DNA from: Saussurea involucrata
Taxonomy: Eukaryota > Streptophyta > Magnoliopsida > Asterales > Asteraceae
Length of the DNA: 64,000 nucleotides
Direction of reading: 5' to 3'
Assembly: GCA_033807775.1 (NCBI GenBank)
Contig: CM066314.1
Span: 92,172,929 to 92,236,928 of the forward strand
This document shows, in pieces, positions 44,381-56,769 of the stretch. The position numbers were made by a program, and so were the translations under genes. Each line of letters starts with the position of its first letter. The stretch's first letter is position 1. Under the pieces are notes generated by a model. It was given only the letters and a program-made list of their open reading frames with translations. It ran no database searches and was not told the DNA's origin.

Positions 44381-45936
44381 TCAATTAGTCAAATTAAGCA
44401 TTCCTATTTTACATATGAGAAAAGAGAATCTTTTGTGATCAAGAGGCTTTGTGAACAAGTCAGCCAATTGATACTTTGTATGCACAAAGTGCATCTCTAT
44501 AGTTCCTTTTTCCACATAGTCCTTTATAAAATGATACCTCACATCTATATGCTTAGTCTTTGAATGTTGAACAGGGTTCTGAGTAATTGCAATTGCACTT
44601 TCTGAGTCACAATAGATGGGAATCTTGTTAAGCTGATATCCATAGTCCATGAGTTGTGTTCTCATCCACAATGTTTGAGAGCATGAAGCAGCAGCAGCAA
44701 CATACTCTGCTTCAGCAGTTGAAGTGGACACACAATTCTGCTTCTTTGATGCCCAACTCACTATTTTATCTCCCAAAAAGTGACAAGCACCAGATGTACT
44801 CTTTCTGTCCAACCTACTTCCTGCATGATCAGCATCAGTGAAAGCAGTCAATTTGAAGTCAGTTTCTTTTGGATACCATAAACCTAGATCAGGTGTTCCT
44901 TTGAGATATCTTAAAATCCTTTTGACAGCCAACATATGTGATTCTTTTGGGTTAGATTGAAATCTAGCACAGAAACAGGTAGAAAACATGATATCTGGTC
45001 TACTTGCAGTCAAATAAAGTAATGATCCAATCATGCCTCTATAGAGTTTGATATCCGCTGAAACACCTTTGAGATCAGCATCTAACTTTATGTTAGTTGC
45101 CATAGGTGTTCTCATAGAAGCACAATCAGACATTTTGAACCTTTTCAGAATGTCTCTGACATATTTTCCTTGATTTATAAAAATACCTTTTGGTAATTGT
45201 TTGACTTGAAGACCAAGGAAAAAATTCAGCTCACCCATCATGCTCATTTCAAATTCAGATGACATGATTTTTGAAAAATTATTACATAATTCTGGACTGG
45301 TAGAACCAAATATTATGTCATCAACATAAATCTGAATCAGAATCAAATCATCACCCTGTTTCTTTAAAAACAAAGTTGTGTCAATCTTACCTTTCTTGAA
45401 CCCTGAACCTAACAAGTGTTTAGTAAGAGTGTCATACCAGGCTCGTGGTGCTTGTTTTAGACCATATAAAGCTTTGTCTAAAATATAAACATGATCAGGG
45501 AATCTGGATCAACAAAACCTTCAGGTTGATGAACATACACCTCTTCATTAAGTTTGCCATTTAGAAAGGCTGATTTGACATCCATTTGATACACCTTGAA
45601 GTTTTTATGTGCAGCATAGGCCAAAAATATTCTGATTGCCTCTATTCTTGCCACTGGTGCAAATGTCTCATCATAATCAATTCCCTCTTGTTGCCAGTAT
45701 CCCTTAGCAACCAATCTTGCCTTGTTTCTGATGACAACACCTGATTCATCCTTTTTGTTTCTGAACACCCATTTAGTTCCAATAATAGATTTACCTTCAG
45801 GCTTTGGAATGAGTCTCCAAACTTTATTTCTTTCAAATTGAAGCAATTCCTCTTGCATTGCTGAAATCCAGTCTGGATCCTCTAGGGCTTCATTAGCTTT
45901 CTTTGGTTCAATCACACTCAAGAAACCAGCAAACAT
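44381..45936 (-). pseudogene. C2 reverse transcriptase and RNase H
   Basis: The frame opens near 45936 (MFAGFLSVIEPKKANEALED) and runs WISAMQEELLQFERNKVW, IIGTKWVFRNKKDES, the RT core start (LVAKGYWQQEGIDYDETFAPV) and DVKSAFLNG. It is then lost near 45500 by a frameshift after VDPD. It resumes in the other frame with the catalytic YVDDIIFGS and GSLLYLTASRPDIMF. RNase H follows (FTDADHAGSRLDRKSTSGAC, STAEAEYVAAA), and it ends at 44381 as GMLNLTN. This is the RVT_2/copia type. The frameshift falls between RT motifs, so no active enzyme is expected from this copy. Confidence 0.88.
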
Positions 45937-46505
45937 TGCTTCATTTGCTGTAGCTGATCTGGTTTTTACTCCTGCTGATGGATCACCTATTACTTGATGA
46001 ATAGATGATTTTTAGTCCATTTATTTGCACTAGGGAGTACATCAATCTCTGAATAATTGTTGTTTGCATCATTCTCATCAATGATTGCTTGTAATTCTGA
46101 ACTGTCCCTTTGTTCTGATGTATGAGTAGGAGTTACATCCATGTTTGGGTTCTGATCAATGAAGTCAGAATTCTGAGTGACTTGTTCAGAGTTCTGAGTA
46201 CAAGAATCAGAATTCTGATTACAAGGTTCAGAATTTTCACCACTTGTATTTATTAGATTTAGACATTCCTCTGATGGACCTTTGTCAGAAATTACAGTTG
46301 ATTGAACTATTTCTGGAGTCTTATTTTTCATCTCTTTGACCATCTTTGGGTTTTCATATTCTGCATAAGAATCAGAAATTAGTTCAATAAAAGCATCCTT
46401 AAACAGTAAATTGAGTTCTGAACAAATAGAATTAGAATTTGTATCAGAAGTCATATTTGTCTTGTTCAGCATGAGTTCTGAACTGTCTTGTTCAGAAGTC
46501 CTCAT
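45937..46505 (-). pseudogene. C2 integrase-RT linker, Ser/Asn-rich
   Basis: This is a variable linker with QNSDSCTQNSEQVTQNSDF repeats, which at DNA level are TCAGAATTCTGA-like palindromes. Frameshifts at both ends (near 46498 and 45995) separate it from integrase and RT. The KWTKNH ... motif near 46000 normally leads into the RT region. Confidence 0.7.
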
Positions 46506-47781
46506 TCAGGGCTTCACCAAAAGTTACATTTATGCTCTCCATCATCCTCTTGGTTCTTCTATTGTAGATTCTGAATGCTTTGGAAGTTAAAGAATAACCC
46601 ACAAAGTATCCTTCATCTGCCTTTTTATTGAATTTGGCAAGACTTTCTCTGTCTCTAAGAACATAGCACCTGCAACCAAAAACATGAAAGAATTTGATTA
46701 ATGGTTTTCTTTTATTTATCAGTTCATAAGCAGTCTTATTTAATCTCTTATTGATTAAAGTTCTATTCTGTGTAAAACAAGCAGTTGCAATTGCTTCAGC
46801 CCATAGGAAAGTAGGAAGATTTGCATAAGCCAGCATTGTTCTCGCAGCTTCAACTAGAGTTCTATTTTTCCTTTCAACAACACCATTTTGTTGAGGAGTT
46901 CTGACAGCAGAAAAATTGTGAGAAATCCCAGAACTTTCTAAAAAATTCTGAAGAGTCTCATTTCTGAACTCTGTTCCATTATCACTTCTGATTTTCTGAA
47001 CTGGAAGTTGTAAGAGAACTTGAATCCTTTTGATAAAATTTATCAATGTAGTAGCAGCTTCTGACTTAGCTCTTAGGAACTCAACCCATGTGTATCTGGA
47101 GAATTCATCAACAATCACAAGCATATATTTCTTTCCTCCCATAGATTGAACTGAAATTGGACCACAAAGATCAGTATGAATCATTTCTAATGGTGCTTTG
47201 CAAGATGAGTCCATTTTTAATTTGTGAGAACTCTTTTTCATCTTGCCCATTTCACAAGCTGAGCATAATGATTCTTTTTCAAATTTAAGCTTTGGTAAGC
47301 CTTTAACCAGATGTTTTGCAACGAGATTATTAAGATCTTTGAAATTTAGATGAGAACATCTTCTGTGCCAAAGCCAACATTCATTTGCAGTTGATTTTGA
47401 TAAAAGACAAACTGTATTTAATGTTTTTAGTTTTGAAAAATTAACTACAAATAAGTCCATATGTCTTTTGGCCCATAAGACTTTAACATCATTTTCAGTT
47501 AAAATCATGCAACCTGTTATTTGAAACTTGATTTGACAAAGACTGTCTAAAAACTGACTTATGCTGAAAAGATTATGCTGTAATCCTTCAACATAGAAAA
47601 CCCTTTGGATAGTTAGATCCCCTTTAGTTAAATCCCCATAACCTTTGACTTGTCCTTTGCTGTTATTTGCAAAGTTTACTGCTCCTCCAGCCTTTTCTGT
47701 GAAGTTTGATAGAAAAGACTTCTGACCTGTCATGTGTCTTGAATCTCCTGAATCTAAAAACCACACATGACAGCCCTGCAA
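46492..47781 (-). pseudogene. C2 protease and integrase
   Basis: It opens with the aspartic protease site WFLDSGDSRHMTG. The GAG-pre-integrase zinc-binding region follows (WHRRCSHLNFKDLNNL ... CSACEMGK). The integrase core has the three acidic regions MIHTDLCGP, IRSDNGTEFRN and PQQNGVVERKNRTLVEAARTM. The C-terminal part has HVFGCRCYVLRDRE and FVGYSLTSKAFRIYN. The open stretch is 429 codons without a stop. It is out of frame with gag by one base. It is otherwise well preserved, but its end is frameshifted from the linker. Confidence 0.88.
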
Positions 47782-47786
47782 AAGGA

Positions 47787-50700
47787 TCAGTTAGTTTTAG
47801 GTACCCATTTTGGAATGGGTCCATCTTTGTTAGTTTTGTCATTGGATTTAACATTAGTACCTTTTACTTTCCACTCAAAATCTTTGTTCAAACACCACTT
47901 TCCTTGAACTTTTATGAAGTCAGAACATTTTCTGCTTACAAACTTATTCACTTTCTTTTTGAAAGTTGTATCTTTTGATTTTGCAACATTTTCAACTTTC
48001 TTTTCTTTTATCTTTTCTTTCTTCTCAGTCTGAGGAACAAAAATTTTCTTCTTTTCTGTATTCTGATGAACAGAAACAATTTTCTTTTCTGAATTCTGAA
48101 TATCTTTTCTTATGTATGAAACAGAAGTTATTTTGACTTGACATTTATGAGAATATTGGAATGAATCATTTTTACATCTAACACAAACAAGATTTTTCTT
48201 TGCAAGTGACAATAAATCTGAAACATAGGTCATTTCATTTTTATTGATATTGTTCAGAGTACAATTGCCCTTATTACAAGAATTTCTAGCTTTGAGTTCA
48301 GAAGTAGATTTCATTCTAAGCTTCTCAAGATCCCTTTTCAGATCATTCAACTTTGCAAGATCATCTTTCCTTTTGCTTTATTCTTTTTCTGAAAAATTCA
48401 AGTCCTTTTTGTTAGAAGAATTAGATGATTCACCTTTTTCATATGTACTTGATTCATTAAAGAATTTATCATTTTCTCTTGGTGCATTAATTTTAAAAAG
48501 ATCATACTCAGTCTTCAGTTTTTCAAGCTCTGTTATTTTCTGAATAAAAATATTCTTTTCTTTCAAAGCTTCTTCAAGTTTATTATCCACCTCACAGAAA
48601 TCATTTTCAAGTTCATCATAAGCTTTCCTTAAGTCCTCAAGTTCTTGACTCACAAGATTAAATCTCTTTTCAAGTTGTAAAAATTCATCTGACTTTGTTT
48701 CAGAAAATCCAGTTGAATCAGACTTCTGACTACCTGAGTCAGAGTTCTGATTTACAGACTCAGATGTCTGATCTTTAGACTCAGAGTTCTGACTACAAAG
48801 TTCAGAATCCTGACTAGAAGTTTCAGACTTCTGATTGATTGTTTCAGAATTTTTACTTGTGTCAAATATGCTCTCAATGTCATGATATGAAAAACTTGGT
48901 TGTTTATTTTTGTAGCTGACATTTAAAGAATCATACTTGAATTTAGTATCATTGTATTTTGGCTTCTCATCTATTGGTTTAGAAACTTCTTTCTTAACCT
49001 TTTCTTCTGAACCAACTGACTTTTCTGTTTTAGACTCAGAAATTTTCTCATCTGACTTTTTAGAGTTTGGTCTTTGCAAATTGTCAGAACTTGTTATAGA
49101 ACTAGCATGTCTTATGAAAACTTCAACAATTTCTGGGATTTTTGGCTTAGAAACTTGAAGTTTTTCATACAAGTTGATTGGAGCTCTTTTTAAAGTGACA
49201 TTTTCTTCCAATCCCAATCCCTTCTTTGGGTTGTAAAATCTTGTATCTTTAACATTGCTTAATAAAAGATTTAATGTTTGCTGAGTCTGACCCCTTTTCA
49301 AATTCAGATCTTCCAATTCTTTGATTTTGGTGTATAAATTCTTTCTTTCTTCAAATAACATATCAAATTTTATTTGTAAATCACCTTTTTCATCCTTTAT
49401 TTTTTAAAACTCAACTTTTAGTTCAGAAAGCTTTTTCAACAATTCAGAATTTTCATCTTTAACTTTCTGTTTCTCAGCCTCAGATTCTTCATATTGTTCT
49501 TTTATTACTTCTTTTTCAATTCTGAATTTGTTAACCAAATTTCTTTCTCCTTTTATCTGTTTTCTTAGATTAGCAAATTCAGTTTTCATTTCACCAATCT
49601 GTGTCATTAACTCTATTTCAAGTGAAGAATGTACCTCAGCAGATGACTCAGAATCAACATCTTCAAAATCAGAATCATCCTCATTCCTCATTTTTGCCAT
49701 ATAGCTTTGCATCTGTGGAAAGTTGATATGATCATCTTCATCAGAAGTGTAGTACAACCAATTCTCCTGTTCAGCCAATAAAGCAATTTTATCATCTCTC
49801 TTCTTTGCAAGCTGAGCCTTCTTGGTGTAGTACTCATAGTCTTTCACAATTTTAACTCTGCAATCCTTAGCATAGTGGCCAGATTTTCCACACTTGAAAC
49901 ACAGATTCTTTTCTTTTCTCTCATCCTTCTCTTCTTTGTTTTCTTCACTTCTCTCTACTCTCTTTTCAAACTTATTTTCTTCTCTGTCTTCTTTCTTCTT
50001 ATAATCTGAACTCCCAACTCTCTTATAATTTCCTTGAAATCTACCCTTCCCATACCTTTTGTTGAAAGTATTTGTCAACAAAGCTAGTTTCTCAGCCATT
50101 ATCTTGATATCTTCATCATCTTCTGATCCTTCTTCCTTGTCAGATTCTTCCAGATTAGGTATCTCTGATAGATATGCAGTCTTTTTAGGTGCTTTGATTG
50201 CTTTGGACTTTGATAAGAACGCTAACTGATCAGCAACATTTTTCTTCTCTTCCACAACTAACTTGACAGAGTCTTCATGTTGATTAAGAACACAGAACAG
50301 ATCATTTAAGTCTTCTTCACACATATCCTTGTTCATTTGCAGACTTATGGCAAATGATGACCATTCTGAATTTAGACTGTTCAGAAATTTGTAATTTATT
50401 TCTGACTTCGTTTTCTTCAGTCCATTTCTTCTCACGTCATTTAGAATAGTGCAAAATTTACTGTATGTCTGTGTCAAACTTTCTGACTCTTTTGCTTTGA
50501 ACCTTTCATAAGCATTTATGCTTTGATTTAACTTTGCCTGAATAGATCTCACAGTTCCTAACATCTGCCTTTCCAATTCGTCCCACATTTCTTTAGCTGA
50601 TGATCCACTGTCAATCCTGTTAAGAACCTCATTTGGGACAGCCAAAGTCATCAAAGTAATTGCTCTTTTGTCAATAGCATGCATATTCTTCTGTTCAGCT

Positions 50701-50918
50701 GTGTATTGGGAATAACTCTTCTTCACCCTGGTCGCTGGAATTTCTGGAGTTGTCTCTGTAGCAGGGGTTGCGGCAACATCGATATACACTTCAATTGGAC
50801 CTTCTCGAATGGAGATCATAAGATTTTCATCAATGTTGTCTAGGAATTGGATCATACGAATTTTCCATTGCTGATACTCTTCAGGTATAAGAACAGGCGG
50901 TTTGGTTTCAGATCCCAT
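47787..50918 (-). pseudogene. C2 gag, long SIRE-like form
   Basis: I chose the ATG at 50918 (MGSETKPPVLIPEEYQQWK) because it matches the start in C1. About 1040 codons run to the TGA at 47787, broken by a TAA at 49404 and another near 48375. In order: UBN2-like region (AKEMWDELERQML, FLNSLNSEWSSFAISLQ); one CCHC knuckle at about residues 338-351 (CFKCGKSGHYAKDC); a long coiled coil; Gln/Asn/Ser-Glu repeats; and the tail DFEWKVKGTNVK ... PKWVPKTN. Gag would form particles. Directly after the stop comes a TTTTGCAG acceptor-like word. Confidence 0.85.
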
Positions 50919-51136
50919 GGCTAGATATTCTTTAGAAGACACGATTGTAAGAAAATTCAACAGAAAGACAAATTCGAGTTTCCTGATCGAAATGTAACAG
51001 GTAATTCAAGAATTGCCAAGAATTCAAGAACTAGCCCTAGCAGCGGAATCGATTTTTGAATGAATCAAGAAATCTTCAAGAAATTGATTAATCGATCTTC
51101 GCAATCACAATCTTGAATGAATTTGTTTGTTGATTG

Positions 51137-51150
51137 GCTCTGATACCAAT
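51137..51150 (-). promoter_or_regulatory. primer-binding site of C2
   Basis: On the minus strand the bases are ATTGGTATCAGAGCC-like and directly follow the LTR end. The 50919-51136 leader has no other recognised feature. Confidence 0.85.
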
Positions 51151-51615
51151 TGTAAGTACAGGATCTAATCTTACAATCAATATAGAAAGCAGTAATTGAG
51201 AAGTTGTATGATCAAGCCCAATTGTATTCAATGATGAACAGGATTACAAATCTAAGAGAGAGAGAATCTCAAAGATTACAAAGAATGAATACAAAGATAT
51301 ACGGGAAAATCAATCAGTTAGCAACGTAGTGCTAACCACTCTATTTATACTGCAACGGACATGTTAAAGCTACAGTACAAATAAGAAAGACTAATAAGAA
51401 CATAACACGTGTTCTAATTAGTTTACTAAATACTAAGTAAAGTATGTAGTCATAAGTTCTGAACATTCTTCTGATAACGCTTCTCAGAGCTTCTGACTCT
51501 TTCTCTCAGAACTCTGACTTCTCTTCTCAGATCTTTGACTCCTCTACTCAGAACATCTGAGTCTTCTTATCAGATCTTCAACACTTGGTTTATTGACAAA
51601 ACTTCAGATCTAACA
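51151..51615 (-). repeat. 5' LTR of C2
   Basis: This is 465 bp, TGTTAGATCTG to TGTACTTACA on the minus strand. The TATA box is GTATAAATAG at 51341-51350. It lacks the 22 bp found in the 3' LTR. Confidence 0.92.
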
Positions 51616-51830
51616 ACTCTAAACGTGCCCTCGACTACTGCTTACCTGAAAAAGGTTTTAGTTTTGAAAAGCGAGGGTTAGACCATGAGGTCTAGTGAGT
51701 TCCCTCCACACCAAGTCACACCAAAATATTTCTGTTTATAAAATCAGTTATGAAAGCATTGTATAAATCATAACTAGCACACAAAGTTGATATGCACACA
51801 TTGACACATGCTACTGGCACGCGCTAAAGT

Positions 51831-52002
51831 CACACACACCGTGACAGCGCAATCGGGCACACACCACCCATGTCACACACACCGTGACAGCGTAATCGGG
51901 CACACACCGCCCATGTCACACACACCGTGACAGCGTAATCGGGAACACACCGCCCATGTCACACACACCGTGACAGCGTAATCGGGCACACACCGCCCAT
52001 GT
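51831..52002. repeat. 43-bp tandem array in the X LTR
   Basis: Four head-to-tail copies of a unit begin CACACACACCGTGACAGCG and end CACCGCCCATGT, with two or three variant bases in all. Confidence 0.9.
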
Positions 52003-52557
52003 CCCACAAAAGCCAGAGCATGGTCACACACATTTAAATCACACATATAAACCACACTTATGAATCGCACATTCATACCCTGCCTTGAAATAAAGGCAGT
52101 TGAAAAGCACACTGTTACATAATAATCTTCAAGCACACTGTTTCTTCATTTGAAACACATACTGTCACAAAATTAATCATAGCTTGAAACAGCAGCAGTT
52201 GTATAACACACCGTTAGATAAAATCCACACCACACACTTTTCATCGTTTTGCCATAAAAGTAATTGAAAAGCACACAGTTAAATAATAACCATGCCACAC
52301 ACTAAACCTTCAGTTTGTAATAAAAGTATTTGGAAAACCCACCATCAGACAATAATAGTCAACCACACACTTGTATAAAATTTAGGTTCACAAAGACTCA
52401 CCTGATGTCCTGCTTAATCCTCTTACTAAACGGATCCTCCCTTCAACTGCACCTATAAGGATATATACTACCATGATAAGCCACTTGATGGAATTACACA
52501 CTCACACAGATTGCCCCTCAGTCTATCAGTCTGCACTACCATGTCATACCATACTTT

Positions 52558-52795
52558 CCGGACACTGTATCCGGATAGTCGAAACTATCCGGACAACCAG
52601 AGTTATCCGGACAACCTACCCGGACACCCAAGACCATTCAGACAACTATCCGGTCAACCAAAATTATCCGGACCCACGAGGGTTTCCGGTTAACTACCGG
52701 AAACTGCTGCCAAAATTCTACCCGGACACATCTCTCATCCGGACACCACCAATCATCCGGACACTACCCTGACATGAGGGTTTCCGGACGCTACG
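52558..52795. repeat. CCGGACA array in the X LTR
   Basis: About fifteen copies of TCCGGACA, TATCCGGACAAC or CCCGGACAC occur at irregular spacing, comparable to the B LTR array at 11945-12200. Confidence 0.8.
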
Positions 52796-53296
52796 AGAAA
52801 AACCCAAAAACGCAGAAATTGCATAATCTCAAGTCCTAATTCCCTCAACACCTCCATTTTAGCAAAATGGGTCGATAGATACCCATTTCCCAAACTACAA
52901 CACCTCTTAAACAGATTTAATTAGGAATCACACTAAACCCACAAAATCCATGTTTCTTCTCCAAATACTCATAAAACACACACACTAACTTGAAGAGGGA
53001 TAGGGTTGATTTACCTGAATGATTGATGATTCAAGAGTCCTTCCCAAAACTCAGCTGAAATCGTCACCTTTTTCCTCAAATGCCAAAACCCTTTCCTTGC
53101 TCCTTCTCCCGGCCACACACACAAGACCAATGCTTAATGAGCAATTAGGGTTTTCCTTATTCTTTATATACCTTCCTCAAAAACACAAAACTTTCAATTC
53201 TTCCCACTTGGACCACATAACTTTCTTAAACTTCGAATTTTATCACAATTTTATTTATCGAATCAAAATATAAATAAAAGAAACCCGGTTATTACA

Positions 53297-54943
53297 ATAT
53301 CCTCCCCTCAAAAGAATTCCGTCCCCGGAATTCCATCCTCGCCAAACGAGCCACACGGTACTCACCCTGAGCACTACGTTCGACTACTTTCTTCCACTTA
53401 CTTCTCGAACATAAAACACAATTCCAAAGAACGGCTCACTAGAAAGTACACACTTTTGACCAAACACACCGGCTAGCTTTCCTCAACTCTTAAGCCGGTC
53501 ACATACATACCACTCCTCTTCCTCATACTCCCACTAGAAGTCCATGCACCCAACGGTGATGTTCTGAAAAACATTGCTCCCCACTTTCTATAACACATGC
53601 CACGCTTTCTCCTTCCCATTTTCTCACTCCATCCAACCTACCATCCCAATTACATCCGGCTAGAATGGAACGTTCCCCGTCCAACATTGACCACTCTATA
53701 CACGAAATTTCAACGGTTACCATGCCTAACCAACAGTTCCACCACGCTTCAAACTAGAAATTCCACTAAGTCAATCCGAAACAACACTCAATGCTCGAAA
53801 CGTCCACACACTCCTCATTTCTCAATAGATAATAATCCATTCCTTTACACCCAACAATTTGCTCAACATTCTCAAAGATTTCGTATCTACTACGAAGCAT
53901 CATAAACTAACCAACCCGAGAACATACAATTTCCTCCTTACCTAGTCACCCTCTGCCACTCCATTCTTTTACCCTCGGGTAACAATACCACACGTCACAT
54001 AGTCATCCCTACGTCCCCACACATAATTTTATCACATCTGAACAACCTATAAGCGAATTCCGAGCAACGACTTCCACTTATGCTCATTCCATATCGACAA
54101 TAATCCACCGCTTGACCTCACAGCACTGATGACCGCCAGTCCTCGCCTGCTTACTAAGTATAGTTCCCACTATCTTGTCCACACAACCCCCATACACTAG
54201 ATTGCTCCAACCTTACAGTTACCACTTGACCACTAATTTGCAAAATATACCATTTCACTTCGAACCCAAATAGGTTAACCAACACTAGTAATACCAATCC
54301 ATACACCTATCATTTCCCAACCACACCTGTCACTCTCCCAATACTAGAGAGCAAGCAAGCACATCTCTACCATTCTATACCTGGGTTGAAACTCTCAAGA
54401 TCTTAATCCACCGACATCGGGTACTCCTAGAGTAAAGACTCATCAAAGGCTAGGGACTCACCTCCAATCACTTATTTTCTTTAAGAGTCCTCAAGATTGT
54501 ACTTCACACGGACACTCACTCTGAGCATTCCAAAAATGCTTCTTCTAGGTAGCAACAACAATCACACCAATAATAATTTCACATTACACACTAAGCCGTT
54601 GTCATCATGACAAGGTTAGAACTCCACACATACCATTACTCTCCACACACTATCCACTACACGCCGCACACTACTGTTACTCTCCACACACTAACACCTC
54701 CATCGACTATCAGAACAAAAGTGGGCAAGCACACCCATGCACCTGTAAATTCAAAATGACATTGGCCAGATGTGATTTGAATTTACCTTACATGAAAGTC
54801 CTCACCACCATCAACCTAGATCCTCGATGATTACGGTCCTCACTAAACGCTTCCTATATCTCAGATGTGTCCTTCTACTCCACAGTTTAAGTTTAGGCCC
54901 ATCCGGTCACCTAAATCCCTTAAACTAGGGCTCTGATACCATT
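53297..54943 (-). other. X internal region, non-coding
   Basis: On the minus strand its 3' end has GGGACGGAATTCTTTTGAGG and a polypurine tract, the standard end of this gypsy type after integrase. The 5' end (54720-54943) is homologous to the leader of element B and carries the primer-binding site TGGTATCAGAGCC. Between them no Gag or Pol motif is readable. Small frames at 53523-53905 are chance. It is a deletion derivative without genes. Confidence 0.65.
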
Positions 54944-55093
54944 TGTAACAACCCAGGCCAACCGTACCAGATATTGTCCGCTTTGTCCACACACCTGGAC
55001 TCACGGTTTTAAAACGCGTCTGATAGGGGAGGTATCAAGTTCCTCTTATAAGGCAACCTTTGTTCCCCTCCCCAACCAATGTGGGATCTTACA
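54944..55093 (-). repeat. short 150-bp LTR, right copy
   Basis: Matches 37815-37964 with two substitutions. It is flanked on the right by the TSD CTTGA and on the left by a primer-binding site. Confidence 0.85.
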
Positions 55094-55098
55094 CTTGA

Positions 55099-55129
55099 TC
55101 CCATTTCATCATATTATGATGAAATTGTG

Positions 55130-55179
<50 letters not shown>

Positions 55180-55364
55180 TATATATATTCATATAATTAT
55201 GCAATTTATATACTTTAAACCCTTTTCATCATTATTCTGATGAAATTGTGGTATGTATAAATATATATATATATATGTACTATACATTTATAAAGTTATG
55301 CACTTTAAATACTTCATCTTTACATTTTGAACCCTTTTTATTGTTGTTATGATAAAATTTCGGT

Positions 55365-55400
<36 letters not shown>

Positions 55401-56451
55401 TACATATAAAGTCTTTGGACCCTTTTCGTTACTTATTGTGACGAAATTGCGGTAACTTTAATCTAACAAGAATGAAACATACTTATGTTACGATTCCAAA
55501 TGTTGGTAACTCCATACGATTTATAATATTTAAATCACAATAAAGGCATTTTATGACGATTTGGATAGTTAGTACCGAACCTTCGAAGTTAAAAACTCAC
55601 TAGTGACCTTACGTTCATAGGTTTGAAGTAGGATCATCTCGAAGTACTTGTGGGAGATTCCCGGATTCTATCGCTTATCAAGTAAGTTATCACAGCCCAT
55701 TTTTCAATGTTTTACATATTTGGGGTGAAAAGCATGTCGTTATTACAACTACTTTATGCACCGGTTAACTCGTTTTCTTGAAAATGTAAACTTTGCTATA
55801 CTCTTTTATGCTCTATGGTATGTATAGGTTACGCATGTTGTAAGTTTTTGAGCTTTTCTCTATCGTACGTAAGTCCCCATTTGACTCTACGTTACCCGTT
55901 TAACTCACGAGTGTGAGCCGTTGGTAATTATGGATAGCGCTATTTGGTTGACACCCCACTCACAAGTCGCGCTTGTTTGAGTGCATAATTATTGTTGTTC
56001 GTGCGCATTGTTGGCGATAGAACATGCGTTGGGGCGGATGTCATATAGGTCGGGTAACGGGCTCACTACTTAAACATAATACATACTATTTCTATGAGCA
56101 ATTGTTTTCATAACCAGTTGCCTTATCCACTTGTGCGGATTTAAACTATTTTGCTATGATAAACAATGTTGTACTCATTAAACCTGTGATCTCACCAACT
56201 AGTGCATTAGTTGACCTTTTCATTAACATGCTTTTCAGGAGAACGTCTTTAAGGTTGGGATCTAGGAAGGCTACACGTGATGAAGCTTTCTTCATTATCT
56301 TTTAATTATGTCATTTCCCCTTATGAAAAACGATTGTAAAAGACAATGTCTTCATCTTTTGAAAGTATTTTGATGGTTGGTGTAATCCTGTAACTCTTGC
56401 TATGAAACTTGAGCTGCACATCCCGTGTTTCCGCTTTAGCGGGGTGTGACA
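55099..56451 (+). repeat. 5' LTR of G, second part
   Basis: This continues the LTR after H; CCCATTTCATCATATTATG matches the 3' LTR near 63835. It contains AT microsatellites at about 55130-55180, 55258-55277 and 55364-55400. It ends GGGGTGTGACA. Confidence 0.85.
55130..55400. repeat. (AT)n microsatellites
   Basis: Three AT runs lie in three diverged copies of a local unit (TTTCATCAT-n-ATGATGAAATTGTGG). The same unit with its own AT run is at 63720-63790. Confidence 0.9.
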
Positions 56452-56454
56452 GAC

Positions 56455-56468
56455 TTGGTATCAGAGCC
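56455..56468 (+). promoter_or_regulatory. primer-binding site of G
   Basis: TTGGTATCAGAGCC lies three bases after the LTR end and matches the initiator tRNA-Met type. The 56469-56769 leader shows no other feature. Confidence 0.85.
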
Positions 56469-56769
56469 AAAGGTTATAGAGAATACCGGTTTTCCTTTAG
56501 AAAACTGCAACTATAACCAAAAACGGGGAAAGAACACTTAAATTACTAAACATGTTGCTAGTATAACTAATTCGGGTATTGCATCATCGATCTTTAATTA
56601 AACAAATCCTGATCACCTATGTTTAATTAAAGAAAGAGTAATGCGAGACCGAAAATGGATATACTAGGAATATGTGTGTTTTCGCACTTGATGCTTCACG
56701 TTGTATGCCTAGTATGAGCGTAGTTATTGCCTATAGTATGCAATAGTATAGTGCGCCTAGCCTTTACAT

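Larger units (their letters stand above)
38248..51615 (-). mobile_element. copia element C2, 13.4 kb, structurally complete
   Basis: The TSD ACTCT lies on both sides (38243-38247, 51616-51620). The LTRs are 487 and 465 bp, differing by one 22-bp indel and about four substitutions. On the minus strand the order is LTR, primer-binding site, long gag, protease, integrase, RT, RNase H, a 1-kb spacer, a 4.5-kb accessory reading frame, polypurine tract and LTR. The gene order integrase-before-RT identifies Ty1/copia. The great length and 3' reading frame recall SIRE-type elements. Nine or so stops and frameshifts interrupt the genes. Confidence 0.92.
38033..53296 (-). repeat. X LTR, gypsy-like, split by copia C2
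   Basis: On the minus strand it starts TGTAATAACCGGG at 53296, after a GAGGGGAGGATAT polypurine tract, and ends GGGTTGTTACA at 38033, followed by a primer-binding site. Without C2 and one TSD copy it is about 1.9 kb. The layout (gagggttagacc block, CCGGACA array) matches the LTR of element B, so it is the same gypsy group. Confidence 0.7.
37684..55093 (-). mobile_element. composite LTR insertion H in the G LTR
   Basis: It is flanked by CTTGA on both sides (37679-37683, 55094-55098). Its order is: a 131-bp LTR-end segment; a 150-bp short LTR; a 68-bp internal piece with polypurine tract and primer-binding site; a 1.9-kb gypsy-like LTR (holding C2); a 1.65-kb non-coding internal region; and a second 150-bp short LTR. 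It mixes two LTR families that share TGTAACAACCCAG at one end. Confidence 0.6.

Noticed and set aside
38248..51615. C2 was already defective when it inserted (trans-mobilised)
   Set aside because: About nine lesions in 11 kb of internal sequence are roughly what neutral decay would give at the LTR divergence seen, so the data do not demand it.
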